This document shows, piece after piece, positions 22,731 through 33,470 of a stretch of DNA of 64,000 bases; the stretch's first letter is position 1, and the number at the start of each line of letters is the position of its first letter. The notes below the pieces were generated by a model that saw only the letters and a list, made by a program, of their open reading frames with translations, searched no databases and was not told the origin of the DNA. Origin of the DNA: Tillandsia leiboldiana (taxonomy: Eukaryota > Streptophyta > Magnoliopsida > Poales > Bromeliaceae); contig CM055067.1 in assembly GCA_029204045.2 (NCBI GenBank), positions 30,578,838-30,642,837 on the forward strand. The letters are read 5' to 3'. Both the position numbers and the translations under genes were made by a program.

Positions 22731-23940
22731 TTGAATAGGGGAAAAACCACCTAGAGGGGGGGTGAATAGGTGTAAACAATAAACACACCAAATCGTTGCG
22801 TAAAAAATAACCCAATGCGAAAAATAAATAAGTACGCAAGATTTTACGTAGAAAACTCCGTCACAGGAGTAAAAAACCACGGCACTGATAACACGGCAAA
22901 ATCCACTAATATTAAACACGTACAAGGTGATTTACCGTAACCCTACGACTCAACCTTTTCCATACGCTCCTAGTTGATCTTCTCCGCTCGCTCCACAACG
23001 CGCCTCGAATCCACGATTTGCGTCCAACGCCGAATCCACGGTCTTCACCAATGTAGTACGTATCGATCACATGAACGTACCTCGCTTTGAATCCACGAAA
23101 GCGGTAGCACCTTGAATCCACAAGGCCACGCGAATCCACGCGCCGATTTTTGGGAAAATCATTGTTTTTGTTGGTGATGATAATCCGCCGAATACTTAGA
23201 TCAAAGATAGATAAGAAAACACCATCTAAGTATTCATCAATTTGATTCTACAAGAAATAAGAGTTTGGAAACCCTAGAATCAAATTGATCAATATAGACG
23301 AAGAAACATAGATTAGATCATGTTTTCCTTTCTTCTCTATATATGTGGATTTTTTATATTTTCTCCGGTTTCATTCCGGTTTTTTATTCAGTTACCCTAG
23401 ATGTGAAATTAGGGTTTATTTATAGGTTAGAAACCTTTGGAAAGAGATAAGCATCAAAAACTATCTTTTCTGGAATTTTCTCGCTCGGCGGTCTGGACTG
23501 GATTAAATCTGATCCGGACTGTCGTCTTTAGACAGAGCTTTTCAAGAAAAACAAGTTCGGGGTCTAGACTTGAATTTTCTGATCCGGACTGTTCATGCGA
23601 TTTCAGCAAACACATAGTTCGGGGTCCGGACTGAGTAGAGGTTGTTCCGGACTGGAATTCCACATGAACTAAACTATGTTCGGGGTCCGGACTGGAATGG
23701 TCTGATCCGGATCCTGAACATTCAACTTGTCCAGTTTTTTATTTTTATGCAATGAAAAATCTTCCAAGTGTTTTTAAACTACAAGAATGTATTCGGATCA
23801 CCAAAATTATTTAGTTAAACGTACCTGATCCTTTTGAATTCATTCTTCTTGAGATTGATGTATATGAACCACAATTCTTCATCTTCAATCTTCAAGACTT
23901 AAAACACTTCACGAAATACGCCAACACAAAATTCTTAACA
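22731..23940 (-). mobile_element. Truncated copia LTR in the RT region of element E
   Basis: The reverse complement starts TGTTAAGAATTTTGTG at 23940 and follows the copia LTR of 1113-21591 with clear divergence. It includes CCGGAC-type U3 repeats (23490-23720), a TATA-like CTATAAATA on the minus strand near 23416-23424 and the CTAGGTGGTTTTT near the end. The last 25-30 bp before ACCCACA are missing, and I find no target duplication, so a deletion removed the junction. Confidence 0.85.
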
Positions 23941-24760
23941 CAACACTCCTCCACGTGCCAAATGATGATCGGGAATATGATCCTCCCGTGCACATGGTCA
24001 CCGTCCTACCCCCAACCCATGCAACGAAGCAAAAACGCCAAAAACGAAGAAAGAAAACTCCAGTAACAAATAAGATATGAACCCTAATGCCCAGAGCAAC
24101 TCAAACCTGCCACCACACCGTCGGCTGTAACCTGTGTGCTCTAACAGTCTCAATAAACAAACCTCCTCTTTTCCGCCTCTAATCCATGCAGGAATGCAAA
24201 ATGCTTAAATGCAGACTGCTATAAAGAAATCATACCTGCGACAACCCGACCCACTACCGTGGCGCCCTCCAACCGGGCGGCACAAATTCAACCGCTCGGT
24301 GCAGGTGGTCGTCGCTCAGTCTGCCCGCAATTATCAAGACTAACCACAAAGGAAGCACGACCTTTGCCTCTGCTCACACTGGGCAACAAAAGTGGCCCTC
24401 CGCAGATAACACATCCATGCCACCGCTGTTGCCGATACTGAAGCTGATGCTGCCGTCGGGGTCCACCCGACCTCTGGCGTCTCAGAAATCCACTACCCTG
24501 GGGAAAGGAATCGGGAATACCTCTGCCGGCTGATCTGTCCTCCCTCACCCGGGGCCAAGCGCCTCTATCCAGCACTTGCCTCTGTCAGCAGATCCCAATC
24601 CAAAGGAACTATAGCGCCACGCTCCGTACACGACGCCTACTTCATTGAGGCGTCCTAAATCTGTAATGGAGGGACTCAACGAGCTAAAAGGTATCCTGGC
24701 GCAATCCACTCCCAGACACACACATCCTATCCGCCTTGTCCCTCTACACATGGAGCGCGC
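23941..24760 (-). pseudogene. gag: Degenerate interior of element E, gag zinc-knuckle region
   Basis: From 24240 the minus strand aligns with C-element positions 32893-33360. Shared text includes the segment with GAGCGACGACCAC and the segment reading TGGAGGGACCAACT or its equivalent. A knuckle-like CFLCG is readable on the minus strand near 24344-24358, then stops follow. The stretch 23941-24240 gave no recognisable product. The solo C LTR at 24761 interrupts this gag region, which resumes at 42623. Confidence 0.6.
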
Positions 24761-26961
24761 TGTGAGGACCCGGATCCCCGCGTTGAGTTTTCTGGTTGTT
24801 TGGCAGCTTCTGGTGGCCTGCGTGGTGTCTCGATGGAGTTAGTGCGCAGTTTGGACACAAGTGGTGGACTTCGGGCTTAAAAAGGGATCACGTGGGAATT
24901 GGAGGACCCGTCGAGTGTTTAGATGTGGTTTCGCGCGACACAGATGTCAAAATTGGACTCAGGGTGAAGTTTGGATAAAAGATCACCTCTCCGGATGCCT
25001 TCGGCAATTTTTAGAGTTGGAATTTGGCAATTCGGACTTCGGATTTGGAATCAGAGCGCGAAAACGTTGAATTTGGACTATTTACTTGCTTTTTTCGGAG
25101 CCCGGATGACGCGTGCGTTTTTCGAGGTGCGTGCGCGAATCTCGAGGCGGCGCGCGGATCCCAAGGTGCGGCGCGGGGTGTACTGCGCGAGGGGGGCGCA
25201 GCTGGGGCGTTGGGAAAACGCGCCAGCCTGCACGGGGCTGCGCGGGGGCGGCCACGTGGCAGGCCCCCATTTGCGCCCGCGTGGGCGCGGGGGGGCGTGC
25301 GCCCGTGTGGCGCGCGGGGTGTCCCGCGCCTGTGTGGCGCGGTGTAACGCGCGCCCGTGTGGCGCGCGGGCTGCTGCGCCCGCGTGGCGCGCGGGACGCG
25401 CGCCGCGTGGCGCATGGGGTGCGCGCCTGGACCTGGTGCGCGCGCCCCTGTGAGGTGGACCGCCAGGTGGCGGGCTTCCATTGGGGGGCCCGTGGACCGG
25501 GTCTGCACCTCTCCCCTCCTCCTCCTTCTTTCTTCTGTTCTTTCTTCTCCACCCGAGCACCTTTCTCCTCTCTTCTTCTTCCTTTTCTTCTCCAACCGAG
25601 AGCGAGAGAGAGTGAGGGAGGGGATTTCGTGTGGTGCGGCGGTGCGCCGTGGACCTCGCGGAGCGCGCAAGGTGTTCCAAGAGGCCGGTTGGGCGGCGCG
25701 ACGCTGTAGAGATAGGTCCCGCGTGTTGTTTTTGCGGTGTTTTTGGCACAGTTTTGTGGCGTCCTTTTGGACTTTGGTTTTGACCCCTTGTGTGAGGACC
25801 CGAATCCCCACTTAAGAGATTACTGTCGGATTGGTGGCCTTTGGGAGTGTTTGTGCGCGTGTCGGGCCCAAGAAATGGATTTGTGGTGCAATTTGGGATT
25901 TAGTTTGAATCACTGGAGGCCTGCGTGGTGTGTTGGTGTTGTTTGTGCGCAATTTGTACACAAGCGATGGACTTCGGGCTTAAAAAGGGATCACGTGGGA
26001 TATTGGAGGACCCGTCGAGTGTTTACAAGTGGTTTCGCGCGACGCGGATGTCAAAATTGGACTCAGGGCGAAGTTTGGATAAAGGATCACCTCTCCGGAT
26101 GCCTTCCTCAATTTTTAGAGTTAGAATTTGGAGAAACGGACATCGTTTATGGATTCAGCGGGCGAAATCTTTGAGAATGGACTATTTACTTGTTGATTTT
26201 GGAGCCCGGTTGACGCACACGTTTTTCGAGGCTTGTGCGCGAATTTCGAGGCCAGCACAGATCCCGAGGTACGGCATGGTTTTCGAGGCGGCGCGCGGCT
26301 CGAGGCGCCACGGCGTGCTGCGCAAGGCGCGTGGGGCGACCTGGGAATCGCGCCTGCCTTGCGCGGGTCCCGCAGGGGCCGCCACGTGGCGAGCCCCCGT
26401 TGGCGCCCACGCGGGCGAGGGGTACGCGCGCCCGTGTGGCGCCCGGGGTGTCCCGCGCCTGCGTGTGGCGCTGTGTAACGCGCCCGTGTGGCGCGCGGGA
26501 TGCCGCGCCCGCGTGGCGCGCGGTGACGCGCGCCACGTGGCACAGGGGGGCGAGCGCTGTGCCTGGTGCGCGCGCCCCTGTGCTGTGGACCGCCAGCCGG
26601 CGGGCCCTCATTAGAGGGCCCGTGGACCGGGTTCATGGGAGCCCCCCTCTCCCTTCTCTTCTTTTTCTCCTCTTCTTCTTCTTCCTTCTCCTCCCCGCAC
26701 ACCATTTCTCCTCCCTTTTCTTTTCTTTCTTCTCCAACCGAGCGCGGGAGGGTGTGAGGGAGGAATTTTGGTGGGGTGCGGCGGCGCGCCGTGGACCTCG
26801 CGGAGCGCGCGAGGTGTTCCAAGGAGCCGGTTGGGCGGCGCAACGCGGTCGTGGTAGGTCCCGCGTCTTATTTTTACGGTGTTTTTGGCACAGTTTTGGG
26901 GTGTTCTTTTGGACGTTGGATTTGACCCTTTACTCTTTGTGTGTTAGGGGCCGTGTTGTAC

Positions 26962-27104
26962 TGCTCCGTTTTGCGTGCGGACTCCGTTTTGCGTGCGGAT
27001 TCCGGCACCGTGCTCCGTTTTGCATGCGGACTCCGGCACCGTGCTCCGTTTTGCGTGCGGACTCCGGCGGCGTGCTCCATTTTGCGTGCAGACTCCGGTG
27101 GAGG
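26962..27104 (+). repeat. 31-bp tandem repeats in the C LTR
   Basis: Units contain GTGCTCCGTTTTGCGTGCGG and ACTCCGG, spaced 31 bp in the clearest part (27001-27063). Homologous arrays of different length are at 37822-38068 (3' LTR) and 40033-40318 (old solo LTR). The 3' LTR array is longer than the 5' one in the same element. Confidence 0.8.
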
Positions 27105-28041
27105 CAGGGAATCGCGTGGAGGCCAATTGCAAGTGTCGACAAGCAATTAGTGGCTAACCGAGGTGGGTTGGAATTTCTTCGAGATTTATGGAATGCCCTT
27201 TAAAGCTATTGTATGCATGTTGATCATGTTTAGCTTACTATTTATATAGCTGGTAAATCTGATAGTTGCCCAGAAAACTATAAAAAGATAATTATAGGCC
27301 CCAGATATTTTTAGCATGATCTAGGGATTTCATGACACTAGACTGCATGTTTAGTTGACATTAGATTGGCATCTGAACCGTTTTAAAAATCGGCGGACCG
27401 GTTTTTATGAAATTGAGACTCTAAAAATAGTTTTGGATATTTGTGAGCTTCCAGAGGGTTTGTGTGACGCCCCACTTCCCAGGGGGGTCACCCATCCTAG
27501 AACTACTCTAGCTCTAGCACGCTTAACTCTCATGTTCCTCTTGGATCTTGCTACCATCCAAAATGCTATAGCCGGGTTAAGAGATTTAGTCCTATTATAT
27601 CATTTATATATAGGACTAATACACATTTTGGGGGTGTCACATTCTTCCCCCCTTTAAGCCCTGACGTCCTCGTCAGGCTCAAAGACACTCACAAGCACCA
27701 GGCGATGTGAAACTCATCTCGCTAGCCTTAGCCGACCTTGTGGGGAGCTGCACTCCACCCACAATGGTCATTAGTCGGGGAGTCTCTCTCTACCCACTAT
27801 ATAACTCTGGCTCAGCCGAGGCTCATCTCACATTTCCGGCTGGTGAATGACTCTGATACCAACTGGGACGCCCCAACTTCCCAGGGGGTCACCCATCCGA
27901 GAACTACTCTACCTCTTGCACGCTTAACTCTCTTAACCTCTTGGATCTTGCTACCATCCAAAATGCTATAGCCGGGTTAGAGATTTAGTCCTATTATATC
28001 ATTTATATAGAGGACTAATCCAAATTCCGGGGGTGTCACAA

Positions 28042-28617
28042 TGTGACACCCCCGGAATTTGGATTAGTCCTCTATATAAATGATATAATAGGACTAAATC
28101 TCTAACCCGGCTATAGCATTTTGGATGGTAGCAAGATCCAAGAGGAACATGAGAGTTAAGCGCGCTAGAGCTAGAGTAGTTCTAGGATGGGTGACCCCCT
28201 GGGAAGTGGGGCGTCACAGTTGGTATCAGAGCCATTCACCAGCCGGAAATGTGAGATGAGTCTCGGCTGAGCCAGGGTTATATAGCGGGTAGAGCGAGGC
28301 TCCCCGGCTAATGACTGTTGTGAGTGGAGTGCAGCTCCTCACAAGGTCGGCTAAGGCTAGCGAGACGAGTCTCACATCGCCTGGTGCTTGTGAGTGTGCT
28401 TGAGCCTGACGTGGACGTCAGGGCTTAAAGGGGGGAAGAATGTGACACCCCCGGAATTTGGATTAGTCCTCTATATAAATGATATAATAGGACTAAATCT
28501 CTAACCCGGCTATAGCATTTTGGATGGTAGCAAGATCCAAGAGGAACATGAGAGTTAAGCGCGCTAGAGCTAGAGTAGTTCTCGGATGGGTGACCCCCTG
28601 GGAAGTGGGGCGTCACA
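28042..28617 (+). mobile_element. Complete Cassandra TRIM nested in the Cassandra array
   Basis: LTRs 28042-28218 and 28441-28617 (177 bp each, almost identical) flank a 222-bp interior. It has a primer site TGGTATCAGAGC at 28221-28232 and a polypurine tract AAAGGGGGGAAGAA ending at 28440. The flanks CACAA (28037-28041) and CACAT (28618-28622) are the target duplication with one difference. The insertion point is the junction of the middle LTR and the next interior of the older array. Confidence 0.92.
28154..28207 (+). promoter_or_regulatory. 5S rRNA-derived pol III promoter in the Cassandra LTR
   Basis: AGTTAAGCGCGCTAGAGC matches the 5S A-box region. GAGTAGTTCTAGGATGGG and TGACCCCCTGGGAAGT match the intermediate element and C-box of plant 5S rRNA. 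Only the 3' half of a 5S gene is present, so it is not an rRNA gene. The same segment occurs in all five Cassandra LTRs here. The A-box differs from the usual plant form (GCGTGCTTGGGC), so pol III activity is uncertain. Confidence 0.85.
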
Positions 28618-29633
28618 CACATTCTTCCCCCCTTTAAGCCCTGACGTCCACGTCAGGCTCAAGCACACTCACAAGCACCAGGCGATGTGAGACTCATCTC
28701 GCTAGCCTTAGCCGACCTTGTGAGGAGCTGCACTCCACTCACAACGGTCATTAGCCGGGGAGCCTCGCTCTACCCGCTATATAACCCTGGCTCAGCCGAG
28801 ACTCATCTCACATTTCCGGCTGGTGAATGTCTCTCATACCAACTGTGACGCCCCACTTCCCAGGGGGGTCACCCATCCTAGAACTACTCTAGCTCTAGCA
28901 CGCTTAACTCTCATGTTCCTCTTGGATCTTGCTACCATCCAAAATGCTATAGCCGGGTTAAGAGATTTAGTCCTATTATATCATTTATATATAGGACTAA
29001 TACACATTTTGGGGGTGTCACAGTTTGAGTAGGTTCAGGATGCATGTATCCTCGTGCCAGGAGGCCGAGTGGATTCTTAGAGCATTGTGAGATGACTTTC
29101 TAGTGTCATGTGAGAGTTTTAGCATTTTCCAGTTCGGGGGCGGAAGCTATGGGCGGCTATGCCTACGGCCTGTTCTTGTTTGATAGGGTTGTAGGTGGCA
29201 GTCGTTCAGAATTTCCAGGCCTCCCGTGTGAGAGATTGAGAACTTATTCCCTGATTGATTTACTCTAGATCATGGATCGTGTTCTGATTTAGTGGTGGAG
29301 ATGGTTCTCCGGCTTGATTTCGAGAGATTGGGCTCTGGCAGATTGGGTCGTGGAGGGTTCCCGACTTAGCCAGGGTTGTGCATTATCAGATTGGGTCGTT
29401 GAGGGTTCTCCGACATAGCTATGAGAGGGTTTGGCATTTCCTGATCCAGTCGAGGAGGGTTCCCGACTGTGATGTGATATCTGGTATTGAGTATCCGATC
29501 TGTTTGATCGTGGATCACAGCCTGCATGTGCCATTTATGAGATAGTTGAGACAGACTAGATATTAGAGCTCGGTGGGGTCGCTCCTCTCGAGTACGCTCC
29601 GGATGCGTGATGATGATTGAGATGGACCGACTA

Positions 29634-29889
29634 GGATGCCCCACATGCAGTGGGCAGGTGCGTTCGTAGTAGTCGGCGGGACGCCCCACGTGGAGTGGGC
29701 AGGTGCGTCCATAGTAGTCGGTAGGACGCCCCACGTGGAGTGGGCAGGTGCGTCCATAGTAGTCAGTAGGACGCCCCACACGCAGTGGTTAGGTGCGTTC
29801 GTAGTAGTCGGCGGGACGCCCCACGTAGAGTGGGCAGGTGCGTCCATAGTAGTCAGTAGGACGCCCCACGTAGAGTGGGCAGGTGCGTT
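29634..29889 (+). repeat. 45-bp tandem repeats in the C 5' LTR
   Basis: Six units of 45 bp contain GACGCCCCACRYRGAGTGGG and CAGGTGCGT. The same array with the same unit order is at 39006-39261 in the 3' LTR, differing at about one base. The period is divisible by three, which gives open frames on both strands without coding meaning. Confidence 0.88.
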
Positions 29890-30162
29890 CCTAGACGACA
29901 GGCGCGGGCTTGACTGGGCCAGTTTTGGACAGTCGTTGAGATTTGGGTTTTGAGAGCACCTTGTGTGCGAGTGGTGTATAGCTGCTCTTAGATGAGTTTT
30001 CCTTTGAGCATGATACTTGAGGCATTTAGTAGTGAGGGAGTATGCATAGCAGGTTCATAGTAGAGATTTACATGAGCAGTATGTTGAGACATTTAGTTGT
30101 AGCTCTTTTCCTGCTTTTCCTTATCTATCTATCTATCTTTCTGTTTTGCCTCCAGTAGACTT

Positions 30163-30198
30163 AGTGGGCATACCGTGGATATTGGGACGGTACCCACT
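30163..30198 (+). other. Conserved AGTGGG/CCCACT stem in the C LTR
   Basis: AGTGGG-CA-TACCGT (30163-30176) pairs with ACGGTACCCACT (30187-30198), giving 12 pairs with a two-base bulge. Equivalent stems with different sequences lie in the A LTRs (10337-10376, 14394-14433) and in the D LTRs (for example 50645-50680). Confidence 0.6.
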
Positions 30199-30544
30199 GA
30201 GATCTGCCTTCTGCAGTAGATCTCACACCCGCTGCGGTGACAGGTCGAGGCAGCTGTTCTGGCTTGGTTCGCGCGGAGACAGCAGATCGAGGTGAGGACG
30301 CGGCCGATTAGTTCCTTACCAGCATTGAGAGTCTGAGGTAGATGTACCCGGTGTATTTTATGACTCCACTTTTGTACTGGACATTCTGAGAGACTTGTGA
30401 GGATTGTATTTATTTATCATAGCTTGTCAGACTATGTATTGAGGACTTTCATTTATCCAAATGTTCAGTTGATTTCTATAGCTATTAGTTCTTTTTCAGC
30501 TCTGATACATGTTAGCTATAGATCTTTTGCAGGATAGACGCTTC

Positions 30545-30609
30545 GTCTGTGCGACAGTTTCCGCACAGACGGCGGATCTGTTGGCGAGCGCGGGTCGCAG
30601 TTTCGACCC
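30545..30609 (+). other. Tandem terminal hairpins of the C 5' LTR
   Basis: Hairpin one pairs GTCTGTGCG (30545-30553) with CGCACAGAC (30562-30570). Hairpin two pairs GGGTCG (30593-30598) with CGACCC (30605-30610 region). Both enclose the string CAGTTT. They end 11-12 bp before the LTR terminus and about 20 bp before the primer site. Confidence 0.65.
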
Positions 30610-30628
30610 CGGGGCGTGACATATTAGG

Positions 30629-30640
30629 TGGTATCAGAGC
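30629..30640 (+). other. Primer binding site of element C (initiator tRNA-Met)
   Basis: TGGTATCAGAGC begins seven bases after the LTR end at 30621. Confidence 0.92.
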
Positions 30641-30915
30641 CTAGGTATATAGGTCATTGAGGACTTAGAGACCCTAGGCTATTGGTTGGACAGTAGGATG
30701 ACTGTCGAGAGAGACGTGACTTTAGTGAGAGTCCCGATTGAGTGTGTACCTCCCCCAGAGGATTGGGGCGAGTAATCTTACATGTTATTTCTCTAATGGT
30801 GATTATGTTGGCTGCAGACAAAATAATACTTTAGAAGGGTTAACATGTTTTAGACTTTCGCTTGATTTGGTCGAGAGAGTTTTGGTCCTAATGGTTGTTC
30901 TGTTGCAGTGATTCG

Positions 30916-31470
30916 TTGCCTCCGAGACGACGCGCAACGGCAAGGGCGTGTTTGACCTTGGATGAGGAGCCCCAACAACGGGAGGCTATTGGACAGACCA
31001 GAGAGAGGTCTAGGAGTTACGGGCCCAATTAGCCCAGATGTTTGAGGCGATGCGGCGCCAGGAAAAGAACATGGAGCGCGTGATGCGCATGCTTGGACCG
31101 AGAGCATCTCCCGGAGTATCACCTGTAGTACTACCGGCTGCGGCATCGTCGATTTCGACCCTGATCGCACCACGGATGGTGCAGAAGCAGCGCGAGGTTG
31201 TTGACCGGTTATTTACCTCATCCAGTTCTTTCCCTGCAGATTTCGGGGCAGAGTTGGAGCCTTGGGAGGCCGAGAACTGGATTGCTGTTTTTGGAAAAGT
31301 TGGCTGAGGACTTGTTCATCCAGGAGAAGCATCAGGTGCACTTGGTTGCGCACCCTTGGATTTGGACGCCGCGAGTTGGTGGCGTCGAGTTCTTCCCGTT
31401 GGACCACCGGGAGCGCAGTTGATAACCCGGAGCGAGTTTCTGCGACGGTTGAGCCGAGTACCCCATGTTG
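30916..31470 (+). pseudogene. gag: Gag remnant 1 of element C
   Basis: The start codon is mutated to TTG at 30916; the text LPPRRRATARACLTLDEE corresponds to MLQRRRATARACLTWDEG in element D. The frame ends in TAG near 31030. Later pieces are MFEAMRRQEKNMERVMRML, AENWIAVFGKVG and LDLDAASWWRRV, the ENWI and WWRR signatures of gypsy gag capsid. Frameshifts separate them. Not functional. Confidence 0.75.
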
Positions 31471-31678
31471 CCCCTGGCCGAGTTACCAGGAGGTTACTTG
31501 CCCCTGGCCGAGTTACCAGGTGGTTACTTGCCCCTGGCCGAGTTACCAGGTGGTTACTTGCCCCTGGCCGAGTTACCAGGTGGTTACTTGCCCCTGGCCG
31601 AGTTACCAGGAGGTTACTTGCCCCTGGCCGAGTTACCAGGTGGTTGATGCCCCTGGCCGAGTTACTAGGTGGTTACTT
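31471..31678 (+). repeat. 30-bp tandem repeats in the interior of element C
   Basis: Seven units of CCCCTGGCCGAGTTACCAGG plus TGGTTACTTG lie between gag and the RT remnant. Element D has four units at the same place (55003-55120). The last unit of the 60-bp array in the D LTR (50341-50370) is almost the same 30-mer. All six frames are open through the array, so encoded repeats such as PLAELPGGYL are not evidence of a protein. Confidence 0.9.
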
Positions 31679-32460
31679 GATTGAGATTGAGATCGAGACA
31701 GTGATTGACGTGGTTTTGGAAACCGCGCCAACTTCGGCAGCACCTCGTGGAGTGTCACCCGTGAGACAGAGAGAGCTGTTAGCGCAGTTGCGAGATTTGA
31801 CGGATCGAGAGGTTTGTGAGACCTAGTACCACATCGTGGGGATACGACAGTGAGGATCCGAGAGATTGATACTTGAGTTGATGCCACACCGATGATACAC
31901 GGTGGTGATGCCACGCCGTTGGTACACGGCCGTGATGCCACGTTGTGAGTGCACAACGGTGAGGGTTCTGTGACGGCTCGAGCACTGACAGGTTTGGGGT
32001 TGTTTTTCAGCAAATGCCCCTTTCTGTGATAGATAGCTTTCTGGAACCTTGCAGCCGAGGGCTGTGCCCTGATGGTGTTCAGGAATCGGCAGGCGCATCA
32101 TGAGTTCACAGTGAGGTCGATGGGATTGACCAATGCCCTGCCGCCCTTAAGATTGGATAAATTGTGTATACGCCAGCTATGTGTGGACGGGTTGGTGATC
32201 ATACCCGTCGTGGATGTTTGGATTATTTCCGAGGTGATCTAGAGCATGAGGGCACTTTGGGATAACGCTGCAACTTCTAAGAGAGAAGAAGTTGTTGGCC
32301 AAGTTGAGAGAGTGCCTTCTGACTTCGGAAGGTTTTGTTCCTAGCCTATGTTAGCGACAGAGGTCAAAGCTCTTGGGCTATGCAAGGCCAGTGTAGCTTG
32401 GAAGAGATAAAGCTGAGGAGGATACCAGCTTGATGTAGATGTTGCCAGCGATAGAGAGAG
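31679..32460 (+). pseudogene. Reverse transcriptase remnants of element C
   Basis: After the repeats comes VIDVVLETAPTSAAPRGVSP and LLAQLRDLTDREV, matching the gypsy region just before RT (usually VIPGTAPIS, L..QL..LL..GF). Near 32072-32145 VFRNRQAHHEFTVRSMGLTN corresponds to the RT motif AFRTRYGHYEF..MPFGLTN. Near 32245-32335 pieces such as EHEGTL and LREKKLLAKL correspond to the following RT segment. Stops and shifts are many, and the catalytic motif is missing. Confidence 0.7.
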
Positions 32461-33470
32461 AATTGAGTTATTCATGGATCCAGATGGCACAGTTGTCGGA
32501 GGCTGCCCGACGCCAGTAGGAGGTCATGAAACGTTTGATGCGCCTGTTGGAGCAGAGAGCATAGCCAGTTGCAGTACCGCTTGAGAGTCCTCCAGCACTT
32601 TCTTCCTATGCAGTGACATATTCTGTTGTACCAGTGGCACCGATGGAGCGAGCAGCCCCCTCCGTGCCGACGAGTAGTGCGGAGGCACCGAGGCAGGGTG
32701 GATAGCGGATAGTAGATGAGTTTTTGGACATCATCGATCGATGAAGTCAGTCCCGGCAGTCTGAACCATCCTGATTCGTAGGTTTGAGTGGGAGCCCTTG
32801 TTGGCAGAATTGGGGTTGGTGGTGATGGAGAGACTATTTGAGAGCCTCCCTGTGCTAGGGAGTTTATGCAGTGGTCGAACTGCGCGCTCCAGGTTTCAAG
32901 GGATGAGGCGCATGGGATATGTGTGATTGGGAGTGGATTGCGCCAGGACACCTTTCAGTTTAGTTGGTCCCTCCATTACAGATATTGACGCTTCGATGGA
33001 GTTGGCGTGGTGTATGGAGCGTGGCGTTGCAGTTCCATTGGATAGGGACCTGCCGCCAGAGGCGAGTTCTGGATTTTTGAGCTTCGTGACGGGGGATGGA
33101 GCATAGATCGGTCGGCAGAGGCATTTCTGAATTCTTTCAAGGATAGCGGATTTCAGAGATGCCAGAGATCGGGTGAATCCCGATGGCAGCATTAGCACCT
33201 ACATCAGAGTGGCGGACGGTAGCATGGATTGGTTATCTACGTAGGACCGCATTTGTCACCCCAGTGTGAGCAGAGGCCGACTGAGCGACGACCACTTACA
33301 TCGAGCGGATAAGTCTGTACCGCCCGGTTGGAGGGCGCTACGGCACTGGACCAGGTTGTCGCGGGCATGCTTTCTTTACAGCAGTTTGAGTTGAGTGTTT
33401 TTGGCTTTCCTGTATGGACTGGAGGTAGAGTTGTTACCACGTGCACTAGAGGTACAGATTCCTGTTGGTG
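32461..33470 (+). pseudogene. gag: Gag remnant 2 of element C with zinc-knuckle region
   Basis: A second gag copy follows the RT remnant: MAQLSEAARRQ, EVMKRLMRLLEQRA and DEFLDIIDR are readable in shifting frames. Positions 32480-33360 align with minus-strand gag of element E on both sides of the inserts in E (24240-24760, 42623-42687, 60793-61100). A gag copy downstream of RT is out of order and points to a chimeric interior. Confidence 0.6.

Larger units (their letters stand above)
27463..29022 (-). mobile_element. Cassandra TRIM array with three LTRs, minus strand
   Basis: The insert runs TGTGACGCCCC to GGTGTCACA with perfect duplications GTTTG at 27458-27462 and 29023-29027, and is missing from the C 3' LTR (near 38397). 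Minus-strand LTRs of about 177-179 bp lie at 27463-27641, 27864-28040 and 28844-29022. Between them are two short interiors with a primer site (TTGGTATCAGAGT on the minus strand, 27851-27863) and a purine tract. The LTR contains 5S rRNA-like sequence, the hallmark of Cassandra. It encodes no protein and must borrow enzymes. A plus-strand Cassandra sits inside it at 28042-28617. Confidence 0.93.
25791..30621 (+). repeat. 5' LTR of element C (interrupted by a Cassandra array)
   Basis: About 3.27 kb after removing the Cassandra insert at 27463-29022. In order it has a GC-rich block (26280-26640), a C/T-rich tract (26645-26735), a 31-bp repeat array (26962-27104), a 45-bp array (29634-29889), an ATCT microsatellite (30121-30137), a stem at 30163-30198 and tandem terminal hairpins (30545-30609). 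No clear TATA box was found. Confidence 0.92.

Noticed and set aside
28154..28207. A 5S rRNA gene
   Set aside because: Only the promoter-bearing 3' half is present, within TG...CA LTRs with primer site and target duplications; this is Cassandra.
31465..31684. CRISPR-like regular repeats
   Set aside because: Direct 30-bp tandem units without unique spacers, in a plant retrotransposon interior.
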